The notes under the pieces were generated by a model. The model saw nothing but the letters and a program-made list of their open reading frames with translations, had not been told where the DNA came from and searched no databases. The translations under genes were made by a program, and so were the position numbers. Positions 43,879 through 52,219 of a DNA stretch of 64,000 nucleotides are shown here, one piece after another. Positions within the stretch are counted from its first letter, which is position 1. Each line of letters starts with the position of its first letter. Source of the DNA: Hyphomicrobiales bacterium (GTDB taxonomy: Bacteria > Pseudomonadota > Alphaproteobacteria > Rhizobiales > Beijerinckiaceae); contig JAQGKD010000018.1 of NCBI GenBank assembly GCA_028290285.1, positions 1 through 64,000 on the forward strand. Reading direction: 5' to 3'.

Positions 43879-44841
43879 TCACGCGGGCAGGCCGTTCTGT
43901 GCGATGAGCTGCTCTTCGAGCTTGCCCAGCACTTTCATCGTTGCGAGGGCGTCCGCCACCGAACAATTGGGCGTGCGCTTTTCCTGAATCGCAGCGATGA
44001 ATTCGCGGTCCTGGTTTTCGAAGCCGTTCATGGATTTCGCGACGCCGGTCAGGTCGACCTTCGCACCGAATCCGTCGGTCAGGTCGTCGTAGAAGGAGAC
44101 CCACGTGCCCTTGTCGCACATGTAGCGATAGGGCGAGCCGATCGGGCCTTCGTCGTTGAAGGACAGGGACAACACGCAGATTGCGCCGGACGGCGTTTTC
44201 ATAATGACGCCCATGTCCATCGCGATCTTCAGCTCGGGATCGTAGGGGCCCTGGACCGCATAGGCCTCGGAAACCTGTTCCCCCGTCTGATAGGAAAAGA
44301 GATCCACCGTGTGGCAGGCATGGTGCCACAGCAGGTGATCTACCCACGAGCGCGGCTGCCCCAGCGCGTTCATGTTCGTGCGGCGGAAGAAATGCGTGTG
44401 AGCCTGCATCTGCTGCAGCCGGATTTCGCCTGCCCGGAATTTCTTCGTCAGATATTGGTGGCTCGGATTGAAGCGGCGCACGTGGCCCGCCATGGCGGTC
44501 ACGCCCGTCTCCTTCTGCAAACTTACGATCCGCTCTGCATCGGCCACGCTGTCGCACATCGGGATTTCGATGAGAACGTGCTTGCCTGCACGCATGGCGA
44601 TTTCCGCCTGCTCGGCGTGGATCTGCGTGGGGCCGGTGATGATGACCGCGTCGACATCGTTGCGCTGCACGGCCTGCTTGAAGTCGGTGAGGGCTGTCGC
44701 GACCTTGTATTCGGCAGCGGCCTTGTCGGCGCCCGCCTGCGTTCGGCTCTGGATCACCGTGACTTCAGAGCCCTCGATTGCCTTGATCGCCTTGAGGTGG
44801 GCATTGGCCATCGCGCCGTTGCCGCTGATGCAGAATTTCAT
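43879..44841 (-). CDS. ligC: 4-Carboxy-2-hydroxymuconate-6-semialdehyde dehydrogenase LigC
   Basis: A 320-residue Gfo/Idh/MocA-family NADP-dependent enzyme. It oxidises the hemiacetal of the protocatechuate 4,5-cleavage product to 2-pyrone-4,6-dicarboxylate. Beyond the Rossmann start (MKFCISGNGAMANAHLKAI), the segments HVRRFNPSHQY, FFRRTNMNALGQPRSW and HLLWHHACHTVDLF correspond closely to Sphingobium LigC as I recall it. The location directly after ligA and ligB confirms the assignment. Later pathway genes (ligI, ligJ, ligK) are not in this window. Confidence 0.92.
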   Translation of the reverse strand: MKFCISGNGAMANAHLKAIKAIEGSEVTVIQSRTQAGADKAAAEYKVATALTDFKQAVQRNDVDAVIITGPTQIHAEQAEIAMRAGKHVLIEIPMCDSVADAERIVSLQKETGVTAMAGHVRRFNPSHQYLTKKFRAGEIRLQQMQAHTHFFRRTNMNALGQPRSWVDHLLWHHACHTVDLFSYQTGEQVSEAYAVQGPYDPELKIAMDMGVIMKTPSGAICVLSLSFNDEGPIGSPYRYMCDKGTWVSFYDDLTDGFGAKVDLTGVAKSMNGFENQDREFIAAIQEKRTPNCSVADALATMKVLGKLEEQLIAQNGLPA

Positions 44842-44885
44842 AAGGGGGTCCTCATGGATGAATTAAGGAGTGCAACACGCGCCGG

Positions 44886-45755
44886 TCACTCGGCTGCGAG
44901 CGCTTTCGGAACAGGCGTGTTTTCCAGCAGGAGGACTGCGCCGCCCGTGTTTGAGACGGGCACGTGATAGGTGCTGGTGACCTTCGAGACTCGGCCACTG
45001 AGCGCGCCGCGCATGGCGATCCAGCACATGAGCTCGACGCCCTGCGACCCCGCGAGTTCGACGATCTCCCGGTTGGAATAATGGGTCAGGGCAACGGGGT
45101 CGCTGACGATCTTGTCCAGGCAGAGCAGATCGAAATCCTTGTTGATGAAGCCCGCGCGCTCGCCGTCGAGCTGGTGGGACAGGCCGCCGGTGGCCACAAC
45201 GAGGATCTTCTCCGGACCGGGCCAGCTTTCGAGCGCGCGGCCGATGGCCTGACCGAGCTTCCAGCACCGCAATGCGCTGGGCAGCGGGTGCTGCACGGAA
45301 TTGATGGTGATCGGTACGGTGCGCACCGGCCAATTGTCGCCGGCATCCGGATACATCAGCTTCATGGGCAACGTGAATGCGTGATCGACCAGATGCTCCT
45401 GGCACATGGTGATGTCGAATTCGTCGGCGATCAGGCTCTCGATGATATGCCACGACAAAGCCGCATGGCCGGGGAAAGACGGCAGCACGGGGATGCCCCA
45501 GCCCTCGTCCGCGTTTTCATATCTCTCGGCCGCGCCGACCGCGAAAGTCGGCATCTTGTCGAGGAAATGGCCGAGCCCGTGGTCGTTGTAGATGACGACG
45601 GCGACGTCTGGCTTTTCTTTTGCCAGCCATTCGTGCACAGGGTCGAAGCTGTCGAAGAAGGGCTTCCAATAGGGGCTTTGCTGCTGGCCCTTGGCCATGG
45701 CGCCGCCGATGGAGGGCACATGCGAGGTCGCGAGTCCGCCGATGATCGTGGCCAT
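44886..45755 (-). CDS. ligB: Protocatechuate 4,5-dioxygenase, beta (catalytic) subunit
   Basis: A 289-residue extradiol dioxygenase subunit that opens the protocatechuate ring between C4 and C5 using non-heme Fe(II). Probable iron ligands are H12 (ATSHVPS), H59 (NDHGLGHF) and E241 (GVELMCW), equivalent to the H12/H61/E242 set of Sphingobium LigB, with the catalytic base H194 in GGLSHQLDG. The ATG at 45755 lies two bases after the ligA stop, so the two subunits are made together. The enzyme acts in the cytoplasm as a LigAB tetramer. Confidence 0.95.
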   Translation of the reverse strand: MATIIGGLATSHVPSIGGAMAKGQQQSPYWKPFFDSFDPVHEWLAKEKPDVAVVIYNDHGLGHFLDKMPTFAVGAAERYENADEGWGIPVLPSFPGHAALSWHIIESLIADEFDITMCQEHLVDHAFTLPMKLMYPDAGDNWPVRTVPITINSVQHPLPSALRCWKLGQAIGRALESWPGPEKILVVATGGLSHQLDGERAGFINKDFDLLCLDKIVSDPVALTHYSNREIVELAGSQGVELMCWIAMRGALSGRVSKVTSTYHVPVSNTGGAVLLLENTPVPKALAAE

Positions 45756-45757
45756 GT

Positions 45758-46102
45758 CTATCTTCCCTGCGCTGCGAGATGTTCCTTGAAGGCGTCCAGC
45801 GACATGCCCGTCTGCTGCGCGCCGAGGTCCTGCACGCTGAGTCCGAAGATCCCGGCGAACTTGGCGAGGTAGTAGACATTGCCGCCGGCTCCGATGAGCG
45901 TCAGCACGTCGCGGCTGCGGATGGCGGCCTTCTGCTCGTTGCTGAGGCCGTAGCGGGCCATGTAGCCCTCCTCGTCGGCCTTGAAGGCGGCACGGTTCGC
46001 GCCGTCGTTGAACGAGAAGCACATCTTGTTCAGGGCATAGCCCTTGCGCGCTTCGTCACCCCCGAAAACGGGCGTGCCGGGGATGTTCCAGTCGCTGCTC
46101 AT
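45758..46102 (-). CDS. ligA: Protocatechuate 4,5-dioxygenase, alpha subunit
   Basis: A 114-residue small subunit that caps the active site of LigB. The family pattern is ALNKMCFSFNDGANRAAFKADEEGYMARYGLSNEQKAAIRSRD, ending LGAQQTGMSLDAFKEHLAAQGR. The ATG at 46102 is chosen for the GGAGG five bases upstream; an upstream in-frame Met has none. It is the first gene of ligABC. A small dyad, TTTGG-AG-CCAAA, 25 bases upstream may be an operator. Confidence 0.93.
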   Translation of the reverse strand: MSSDWNIPGTPVFGGDEARKGYALNKMCFSFNDGANRAAFKADEEGYMARYGLSNEQKAAIRSRDVLTLIGAGGNVYYLAKFAGIFGLSVQDLGAQQTGMSLDAFKEHLAAQGR

Positions 46103-46126
46103 GAGATCCTCCGATGCCATTCTTGG

Positions 46127-46138
46127 TTTGGAGCCAAA
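46127..46138. promoter_or_regulatory. Possible operator dyad upstream of ligABC
   Basis: A short perfect inverted repeat, TTTGG with CCAAA separated by AG, lies 25 bases upstream of ligA in the 155-base space after the response regulator gene. It could bind an IclR- or LysR-type regulator, but no such gene is in view. Confidence 0.25.
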
Positions 46139-46257
46139 TTGGCGCGGAGGCGGAGACGCTGCATTGACCCGTATCAAAAGGAGTCGGGACGATCTCCGGA
46201 CCTGCGAGATCCCCGATCCGCAGCGCGCCACCCTTTTGTTCTCCGGGATCGAGACCT

Positions 46258-46914
46258 TCAGTGATCCGCCAGAACGTCCCTGACCTTGTTGGCCAGCGCC
46301 GTCCGGTTGTTCACGCCGAGCTTCTGGTAAATCCGGTTGAGGTGGACCTTCACGGTGCCCTCGGAGATGTGGAGCTGATTGGCGACCGCGCGACTGACGA
46401 GACCGAGCCCGACGGCGCGCGCTACTTCGATTTCGCGGCTCGTCAGCGACTTGCCGAAGCTAGCATATTCCACCCGGCGGCTTTCCTCGCGCGCCAGCGC
46501 CAACTGGATCATCTCGCCGGAGCAGCACTTCCGGCCACGAGACACGCGGCGAAGGCAATCGGTGAGCCCTCCGAGATCAGTGTCCTTGAAGCACAGGGCG
46601 TCTGCGCCCCCTTCTACCGCCCTTGCGATCTCCTGGTCTGTTGCGGACGCCGTGAGGAACACGATTCTGGTCCGCAGTCCCTCGCGCCGCACGGCCGACA
46701 GGATTTCGATCCCGCTCATGCCTGGCATGTTCAGGTCGAGTATCGCGATATCGGGCCGATGATCATGGATGGCGCCGAGGGCCTGCAGGCCATCGGCGCA
46801 GGTGGCGACGACGCGCATGTCGGGTTCCTCGCTGAGGAGGCTCGACAGGCCTTGCAGGACGACAGGATGATCGTCCGCGAGAAGGATCGACAGTCTTGTT
46901 GCGATCTTAAGCAT
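46258..46914 (-). CDS. NarL/FixJ-family response regulator
   Basis: A 218-residue regulator. The receiver domain has the acidic pair DDH (14-16), phosphoacceptor D60 in AILDLNMPG, and FLTAS and CFKDTD for the Thr and Lys positions. A LuxR/GerE output domain closes the protein (LTSREIEVARAVGLGLVSRAVANQLHISEGTVKVHLNRIYQKLGVNNRTAL). It overlaps the sensor kinase gene by 8 bases, so they form one two-component system. Confidence 0.92.
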   Translation of the reverse strand: MLKIATRLSILLADDHPVVLQGLSSLLSEEPDMRVVATCADGLQALGAIHDHRPDIAILDLNMPGMSGIEILSAVRREGLRTRIVFLTASATDQEIARAVEGGADALCFKDTDLGGLTDCLRRVSRGRKCCSGEMIQLALAREESRRVEYASFGKSLTSREIEVARAVGLGLVSRAVANQLHISEGTVKVHLNRIYQKLGVNNRTALANKVRDVLADH

Positions 46915-48517
46915 GGACGGGGAACTCTATGCTGAGGGACAGGCCGGGACTTCTCTTCTCGATGAACAGTTTTCCGTTCAGGGCCGCCACGCGCTCGCGG
47001 ATCGAGGCGGGCTGGATTTCGTGGCGACCCGGGACGCTGGCCGCCGCAGCCTCGCCGGCGCCGCATCCGTTGTCCGAGAAACGAATGCTGAGCTGCTCCG
47101 CTTCGAGGCGGATCTGGACGTTAACGCGCGAGGCGTGCCCGTGCTGGGCGCTGTTGGCGAGGGCTTCGGCCAGGATCATCAAGAGATCCGACCCTACGGG
47201 GGCGGGAACGGTGGCATCGCGGGGCATCACATCGAGGTCCACGCCGCAGTGCCAGCGCCGTCCCAGCTTTTCGAGCAGTGCGCGCGCTTGCGCGTCGAGA
47301 TTGAAATTCCGCGTGTCCTGGCTCGTCCGGCGTGTCTCGACCAGAACGCGCAGCCGGATTTGGTCATCGAGCAGCATGGTCTGGATTTCCGACAGGCCTT
47401 CGGCGAGGCTCCCGCGCGCCTTTTTTGCGCAGGAAGCCAGCCTCAGGCGTGTTGCCGTGAGATTCTGCAGGATTCCGTCGTGCAGGTCGCGCGCTGTCTG
47501 CTTGCGTTCGCAAAGAACGGCCGCGGCGACGAGCTTCCTCGTGTTGCCAAGGCGCGTCAGATCGTCCCCCAACTGCTTGGCGATCAAAGCCAGCAGAGTG
47601 GCATCGCCGGGCTGGTTGCGCGTACTCGCGGCGAACAGCCAGCCATAGGAAGACCCGACCCGAAACGGTGCGGAGATGCAATGGTCGAGGCTGGAGCGAT
47701 CGTGCAGGCCGGCGTTCGGCGCGAACATATGGGACGCCCGATCTTCGAGCTGGCGCATCAAGCCGGGGACATCCGATGCGTTCTGGTACCGTTCGATCCC
47801 GCAAACCTTGTTCGACAAGCTGGCGACGAAGCCGACAGCTTCGTCATGCGCCCAGATGGCCACTACCTTCGGCGCGCAGAGCAGGAAGGCGGCGCCATCG
47901 AGCTTGGGCCGCACGGCCGCTTCCTCGCTTTCGAGAGGGGTCGCGCCTTGCGTGACAACCAGTTCGATCAGCCTTTCCTGGCGCCGGGCGAAAGCGCTTC
48001 CAAGAAATGCGAGGGCCGAGCCCATCAGGAGAAAGGTTGCCGTCCGAAGCAAGATGAAGTCGCGGGCCGGATCGGCTGCGCTCCCGTCGAGCGCGAAAAG
48101 CAGGCAGGCGGCGAGCTGAACGAAACAGATCGCCAGCGCCGCCCGAATGGCTTTGCCCGCCCCATGTTCGAATAGAGTCGTGCCGACGGTGAACAGATAA
48201 AACAGTACCGGAATGATAAAAGTTTCATCGTCTTGCAGGAGCAGTACCGAACAGAACGCAATATCGATATATCGAGCCCTCAAATTCACATTGCTGTCAC
48301 ACGACAGCGCCATGTTCATGATCCATACGGCCGACGTCCACACGAGGTAGATCAGGATCCAAGTAACAAGTGTGTCTTGTTCGTGTCTGGAAATCGGCAC
48401 CTGAGCAGCCGCGAGAGCCAGCGTGAACAGGCAGATCATCAGGCGCAGGGAAGACGTGACGTACCCCGTGGGTGCATCCAGAAACTCGTTCCAGTGACGC
48501 AGACGCACATGAGACAT
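46907..48517 (-). CDS. Membrane sensor histidine kinase (NarX/DegS-like, HisKA_3)
   Basis: A 536-residue kinase. About five membrane helices occupy residues 20-175 (for example RLMICLFTLALAAAQV and FLLMGSALAFLGSAF). A GAF-like region covers about 205-325. The HisKA_3 dimerisation box has the phosphorylated H346 in TARDLHDGILQNLTA, and the HATPase domain shows LAEALANSAQHG (N box), FSDNGCG (G1) and the end of the ATP lid. The signal is unknown. It is transcribed away from the polysaccharide locus, whose promoter region begins just behind its start, so it may control that locus, by proximity only. Confidence 0.88.
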   Translation of the reverse strand: MSHVRLRHWNEFLDAPTGYVTSSLRLMICLFTLALAAAQVPISRHEQDTLVTWILIYLVWTSAVWIMNMALSCDSNVNLRARYIDIAFCSVLLLQDDETFIIPVLFYLFTVGTTLFEHGAGKAIRAALAICFVQLAACLLFALDGSAADPARDFILLRTATFLLMGSALAFLGSAFARRQERLIELVVTQGATPLESEEAAVRPKLDGAAFLLCAPKVVAIWAHDEAVGFVASLSNKVCGIERYQNASDVPGLMRQLEDRASHMFAPNAGLHDRSSLDHCISAPFRVGSSYGWLFAASTRNQPGDATLLALIAKQLGDDLTRLGNTRKLVAAAVLCERKQTARDLHDGILQNLTATRLRLASCAKKARGSLAEGLSEIQTMLLDDQIRLRVLVETRRTSQDTRNFNLDAQARALLEKLGRRWHCGVDLDVMPRDATVPAPVGSDLLMILAEALANSAQHGHASRVNVQIRLEAEQLSIRFSDNGCGAGEAAAASVPGRHEIQPASIRERVAALNGKLFIEKRSPGLSLSIEFPVHA

Positions 48518-49130
48518 GGGTCAAACTCGCTGGCTGGGGATTCCTACGCGAGGTAAGCGCGGCGTCATTCCCAACGACTCCCGAGGCGCCCGCCTCAGGT
48601 CTCGCTTACTAATTTTCGCCTTAGTCAAGGCGTTTTTGATCATATTCACAAGCTATATGACGTCAAAGGCTTTTGCGTTTAAAGACAGCATAAAGTTTGG
48701 TAATCTCGTGACATTCATAGTTTTAAACCTACAGATTCAGTGTCTTAGTATCCAGCCGGTGCGGTCGTGACCCAAGCCTGACTCTAACTTGACGGTTTTG
48801 TGCGGCTTAGCTTTCCGCAGGCGGTCCATTAATCACGAACGACTTGCGCAAGGTACGGTGGAAGCCCGGCTCTGCTTACGTTGTCTTTGTATGATGTACA
48901 TTGGTCGGGACTGATCGGTCCGCTCCAGCACCAGCCATCGTCTGGACGTGCCACGCGCGCCTGGCTGGTGCCTCTCGCTTGTTCTCGCCGTCTGCACGAC
49001 ATCGCACCCTGCGCAGAGCGATTGCGCCGCTGAACCAGCCAATCAGCGCATGCCTATATATTCCGTAATATTGCGCGTGCCTCAGCCTGGACGGAAAGAT
49101 GTATCGACTGTTCTTCCGCTGGGGGGAGCC
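48518..49130. other. 613-base leader and promoter region of the polysaccharide locus
   Basis: No supported gene. The part from about 48600 to 48760 is clearly richer in A/T than its surroundings. A hairpin followed by five T lies at 48618-48638. The region must contain the promoters for the divergent kinase and the polysaccharide operon. I find no strong consensus -35/-10 pair. Confidence 0.5.
48618..48638 (+). terminator. Terminator-like hairpin in the leader of the polysaccharide locus
   Basis: CGCCTT (48618-48623), the loop AGTC and AAGGCG are followed directly by TTTTT. It points towards the polysaccharide genes, about 490 bases upstream of the first. As no plus-strand gene ends here, it may stop antisense transcription of the kinase gene or act as an attenuator. 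Confidence 0.55.
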
Positions 49131-49811
49131 ATGACGAACATCTTACCCGCGGCACGATTCGAAACTGTCCGGCGCACAACGCGTCGGTCAACTCAGGTTC
49201 GGTCGTCGCAAGAGTCGTCGCCAAAGACGGCTAAGACAATGCTCGATGTCGCCATCGCGTTTCTCGGATTGTTTCTCACCTTGCCGTTGCTGATCATGTG
49301 CGCGGTGTGGATCAAGCTCGACAGCAAGGGGCCATGTCTTTTTCGTCAGAAGCGGCACGGACTCCATGGCCGGACTTTCACGATTTACAAATTCCGCACC
49401 ATGCATGTCCTTGAAGACGGCGACCTCGTCGTCCAGGTCAAGGCGGGCGATTGCCGCGTCACGCGCGTAGGCCGGATCCTGCGACGTACCAGCCTCGATG
49501 AATTGCCGCAGCTGCTGAATGTCCTTCGTGGCGACATGTCACTCGTAGGTCCGCGTCCGCACGCGGTTGTTCATGATCAGTATTACTCTGCCGTCATCCC
49601 GTCGTATGACGCGCGATTCACCGCCAAGCCCGGCATTACGGGCTGGGCGCAGGTGAATGGCGCGCGGGGCGAGACGCCGGAGGTGTCCGACATGGAGCGG
49701 CGGGTCGAGCTGGACCTTTGGTACATCGAGCACTGGACGCTGCTTCTCGATCTGAGAATTCTCGTGCGCACCGTCGCGCACGAAATCTTCCTCTCCACTC
49801 AGGCGCGGTGA
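49131..49811 (+). CDS. Undecaprenyl-phosphate sugar-phosphotransferase (ExoY/WcaJ family)
   Basis: A 226-residue initiating enzyme that transfers a hexose-1-phosphate (often glucose or galactose) onto the lipid carrier. One membrane helix (LDVAIAFLGLFLTLPLLIMCAVWIKL) is followed by the polyprenyl sugar transferase block: GPCLFRQKRHGLHGRTFTIYKFRTM, RTSLDELPQLLNVLRGDMSLVGPRP and KPGITGWAQVNGARG. It has the short ExoY layout without the N-terminal CoA-binding-like domain of GumD/WcaJ. The ATG at 49131 follows GGGGAG closely. The first gene of the locus. Confidence 0.93.
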   Translation: MTNILPAARFETVRRTTRRSTQVRSSQESSPKTAKTMLDVAIAFLGLFLTLPLLIMCAVWIKLDSKGPCLFRQKRHGLHGRTFTIYKFRTMHVLEDGDLVVQVKAGDCRVTRVGRILRRTSLDELPQLLNVLRGDMSLVGPRPHAVVHDQYYSAVIPSYDARFTAKPGITGWAQVNGARGETPEVSDMERRVELDLWYIEHWTLLLDLRILVRTVAHEIFLSTQAR

Positions 49812-49817
49812 TCGGCG

Positions 49818-51029
49818 ATGCGAGACCCGAGGATCAAGGTTCTTGTGACATTCGGCACGCGTCCCGAAGCCATCAAGCTGGCACCCGTCGTGAAGGCTTT
49901 CGCAGATCACCCGCGTTTTGAGATGGATGTCTGCGTTACCGCGCAGCATCGTTCGATGCTGGACCAGGTGCTAGATACGTTCCACATCAAGCCGCGCTAC
50001 GACCTCGACCTGATGCGACCCGCGCAGACGCTTCCCGATATCACGGCGCGGATCATCACCGGAGTTTGCGATGTCGTTCGCGATTACCGGCCCGACTGGG
50101 TGATCGTGCAGGGCGACACGACCACGGCGCTCGCAGCCGGGCTCGCAGCTTTTTACGAGCAGGTGAGCGTGGCGCATGTCGAAGCCGGCCTGCGCACGGA
50201 TGAAAAATACTCGCCGTTCCCGGAAGAGATCAACCGGCGGCTCGTGAGCTGCATCGCCGATCTTCACTTCGCGCCGAGCCTGCGTGCCAAGGCCAATCTC
50301 CTGCGCGAGAACTGCCTGGAAAGCCAAGTGCATGTGTCGGGCAATACAATCGTCGACGCGCTGTTGTGGGTCGTCGCGCGCCTGGGTTCCGATGCGCCGC
50401 TGAAGAGGGCGCTCGACGAACGCTTCTCGTTCCTCGATCCGACGCGGCGGATGATCCTGATCACGGGGCACCGACGGGAAAGTTTCGGCAGGCCGTTCGA
50501 AAACATGTGCCACGCGCTCGTGGACATCGTCGAACGCTCCCCGGATGTCGAGATCCTCTATCCCGTGCATCTCAATCCGAATGTGCAGGCGCCTGTGAAG
50601 GCGATCCTCGGTGGCGCTTCGCCAGCGCTTTCAAGGCGCATTCACATGATCGAGCCCGTTGATTACCTCACCTTCGTCTACCTGATGACGCGGTCGCATT
50701 TCATCATCACGGACTCCGGCGGCGTGCAGGAAGAAGCGCCCTCGCTCGGCAAGCCCGTTCTCGTCACGCGTGAAAACACCGAGCGGCCAGAGGCCGTGGA
50801 AGCCGGGACGGCACGGCTGATCGGGACGGATCGCGCGCGGATCGTCGCCGAGGCGATGCGCCTTCTCAACGACGATGCGCATCGGCGTTCCATGAGCGGC
50901 GGGCGCAACCCCTATGGCGACGGATATGCGTGTGCGCGCATCGTCGAGCGGTTGAGCGAAGCTGCAGGCGGTCCAAGGTGCGTGCTCGAAGAATTCGCCG
51001 GCCTCACGCGAGAGCTCGCTCCTATTTAA
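49818..51029 (+). CDS. wecB: UDP-N-acetylglucosamine 2-epimerase (non-hydrolysing)
   Basis: A 403-residue cytoplasmic GT-B-fold enzyme that converts UDP-GlcNAc to UDP-ManNAc. Family markers are VLVTFGTRPEAIKLAPVV, VIVQGDTTTALAAGLAAFY, HVEAGLRTDEKYSPFPEEINRRL, ITGHRRESFG, and TDSGGVQEEAPSLGKPVLVTRENTERPEAV. It starts six bases after the sugar transferase stop. With the WecG/TagA-family gene downstream it points to ManNAc (or a derivative) as a component of the polysaccharide. Confidence 0.95.
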   Translation: MRDPRIKVLVTFGTRPEAIKLAPVVKAFADHPRFEMDVCVTAQHRSMLDQVLDTFHIKPRYDLDLMRPAQTLPDITARIITGVCDVVRDYRPDWVIVQGDTTTALAAGLAAFYEQVSVAHVEAGLRTDEKYSPFPEEINRRLVSCIADLHFAPSLRAKANLLRENCLESQVHVSGNTIVDALLWVVARLGSDAPLKRALDERFSFLDPTRRMILITGHRRESFGRPFENMCHALVDIVERSPDVEILYPVHLNPNVQAPVKAILGGASPALSRRIHMIEPVDYLTFVYLMTRSHFIITDSGGVQEEAPSLGKPVLVTRENTERPEAVEAGTARLIGTDRARIVAEAMRLLNDDAHRRSMSGGRNPYGDGYACARIVERLSEAAGGPRCVLEEFAGLTRELAPI

Positions 51030-51058
51030 TTCCAACCTCTTCCAAAGGATCTGAAGTC

Positions 51059-52219
51059 ATGACGAGTTCGCGTGCGTGGGGCCTGACGAGAGCACCGAGA
51101 GCCCGGAATATGGATAGCGTGGAGTGCCTCACGACGCTTTGTCGCGCGGGTCTGCGAAAGACGCTCAATCCCCTGACCGCGCTCTACGACAGGCAAATCC
51201 GCGACGCGCGGCTGGAGACCACGTTTGGAACCGAGGACCTGACCAGCACCTGTATCTGCCTGATCGGCGTCGATCGCTCGGGCCTCGATCCGTCGACCCT
51301 TTCGCTGTCACCCCAGCTCACTCTCGACGCGGTCATCGAGCTCGCGCGGCGACGCCGCTATGCGGGCGGGCTGGGCCTGTTGGTCTGGGCCAATGCCGTG
51401 CTCGACGGACTGTCCCTCGACGAACTGCTGAATCGCGTCGGCCTGTCGCTCGACGAACCCGGCACGTTCGTCTCGCAGCTCACGACGATGGAAACGGCGT
51501 GGCTCGCCAGCGGCCTCCTGCATGAGTTTGCCCGCTCGGGTAACGAGCCCACGCAACGACTTGCGCAGGCTACGCTCGCGGCGCTGAGCGACCGCTACAA
51601 CGAGTCCTCGCAGCTCATGCGCCATGCGTCCGCCGAAGCTCCGCTCAGCCATCGCATGCGGCTTGGGATCGCGAATTTTGCGGATCAGATCTATTCCGTC
51701 CAGGCGTTCGCATTCGCAGCGATGGTCCTGGGCGACAAGCAGGCCCTTGAACGGGCGGCGGGGCTCGCGACGCAGCTCGTCACACTGCAGGGTCCGCTTG
51801 GCCAGTGGTGGTGGCATTACGATGCTGCGGTTGGGGAGGTCGCCGAGCCCTATCCAGTCTATTCGGTTCATCAGCACGCGATGGCGCCCATGGCTTTGCT
51901 CGCGCTGCGTGCAGCCGGGGGCCCCGACTTCGCCGGGGCGGTGGCTCGCAGTTACGGTTGGCTGCGGCGAAACGAACTATCCATAGACATGGTCGATCGC
52001 AAAGCAGAAACGATCTGGCGCGACATCGAACGTGCAGAAGGCGGCGCCACGTCCGCGCTCCACAAATCGCTGGAACTGATCGGGCGTAGGCGCCCCGCAA
52101 TCGCCACGCGGAAGGAGAGCCTCAAACTTAATCGCGAGACGCGCCCGTACGAATGGGCCTGGTGTCTCTATGCGAACAGCATTGCCGAAGGGACCGAGAA
52201 GGGGAGGCACCTGCTGTGA
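51059..52219 (+). CDS. Polysaccharide-locus protein of unknown function, probably helical-repeat fold
   Basis: A 386-residue protein with no signal peptide and no family I can name. It is rich in predicted helices, and the segment QWWWHYDAAVGEVAEPYPVYSVHQHAMAPMALLAL resembles inner helices and loops of alpha/alpha-toroid enzymes (six-hairpin glycosidases, uronyl hydrolases, terpene cyclase folds). A histidine pair (YSVHQHA) and acidic residues could form an active site. It starts 29 bases after wecB with AAAGGA before the ATG, and its stop overlaps the GTG of the next glycosyltransferase. A role in polymer modification or quality control is guesswork. Confidence 0.75.
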   Translation: MTSSRAWGLTRAPRARNMDSVECLTTLCRAGLRKTLNPLTALYDRQIRDARLETTFGTEDLTSTCICLIGVDRSGLDPSTLSLSPQLTLDAVIELARRRRYAGGLGLLVWANAVLDGLSLDELLNRVGLSLDEPGTFVSQLTTMETAWLASGLLHEFARSGNEPTQRLAQATLAALSDRYNESSQLMRHASAEAPLSHRMRLGIANFADQIYSVQAFAFAAMVLGDKQALERAAGLATQLVTLQGPLGQWWWHYDAAVGEVAEPYPVYSVHQHAMAPMALLALRAAGGPDFAGAVARSYGWLRRNELSIDMVDRKAETIWRDIERAEGGATSALHKSLELIGRRRPAIATRKESLKLNRETRPYEWAWCLYANSIAEGTEKGRHLL

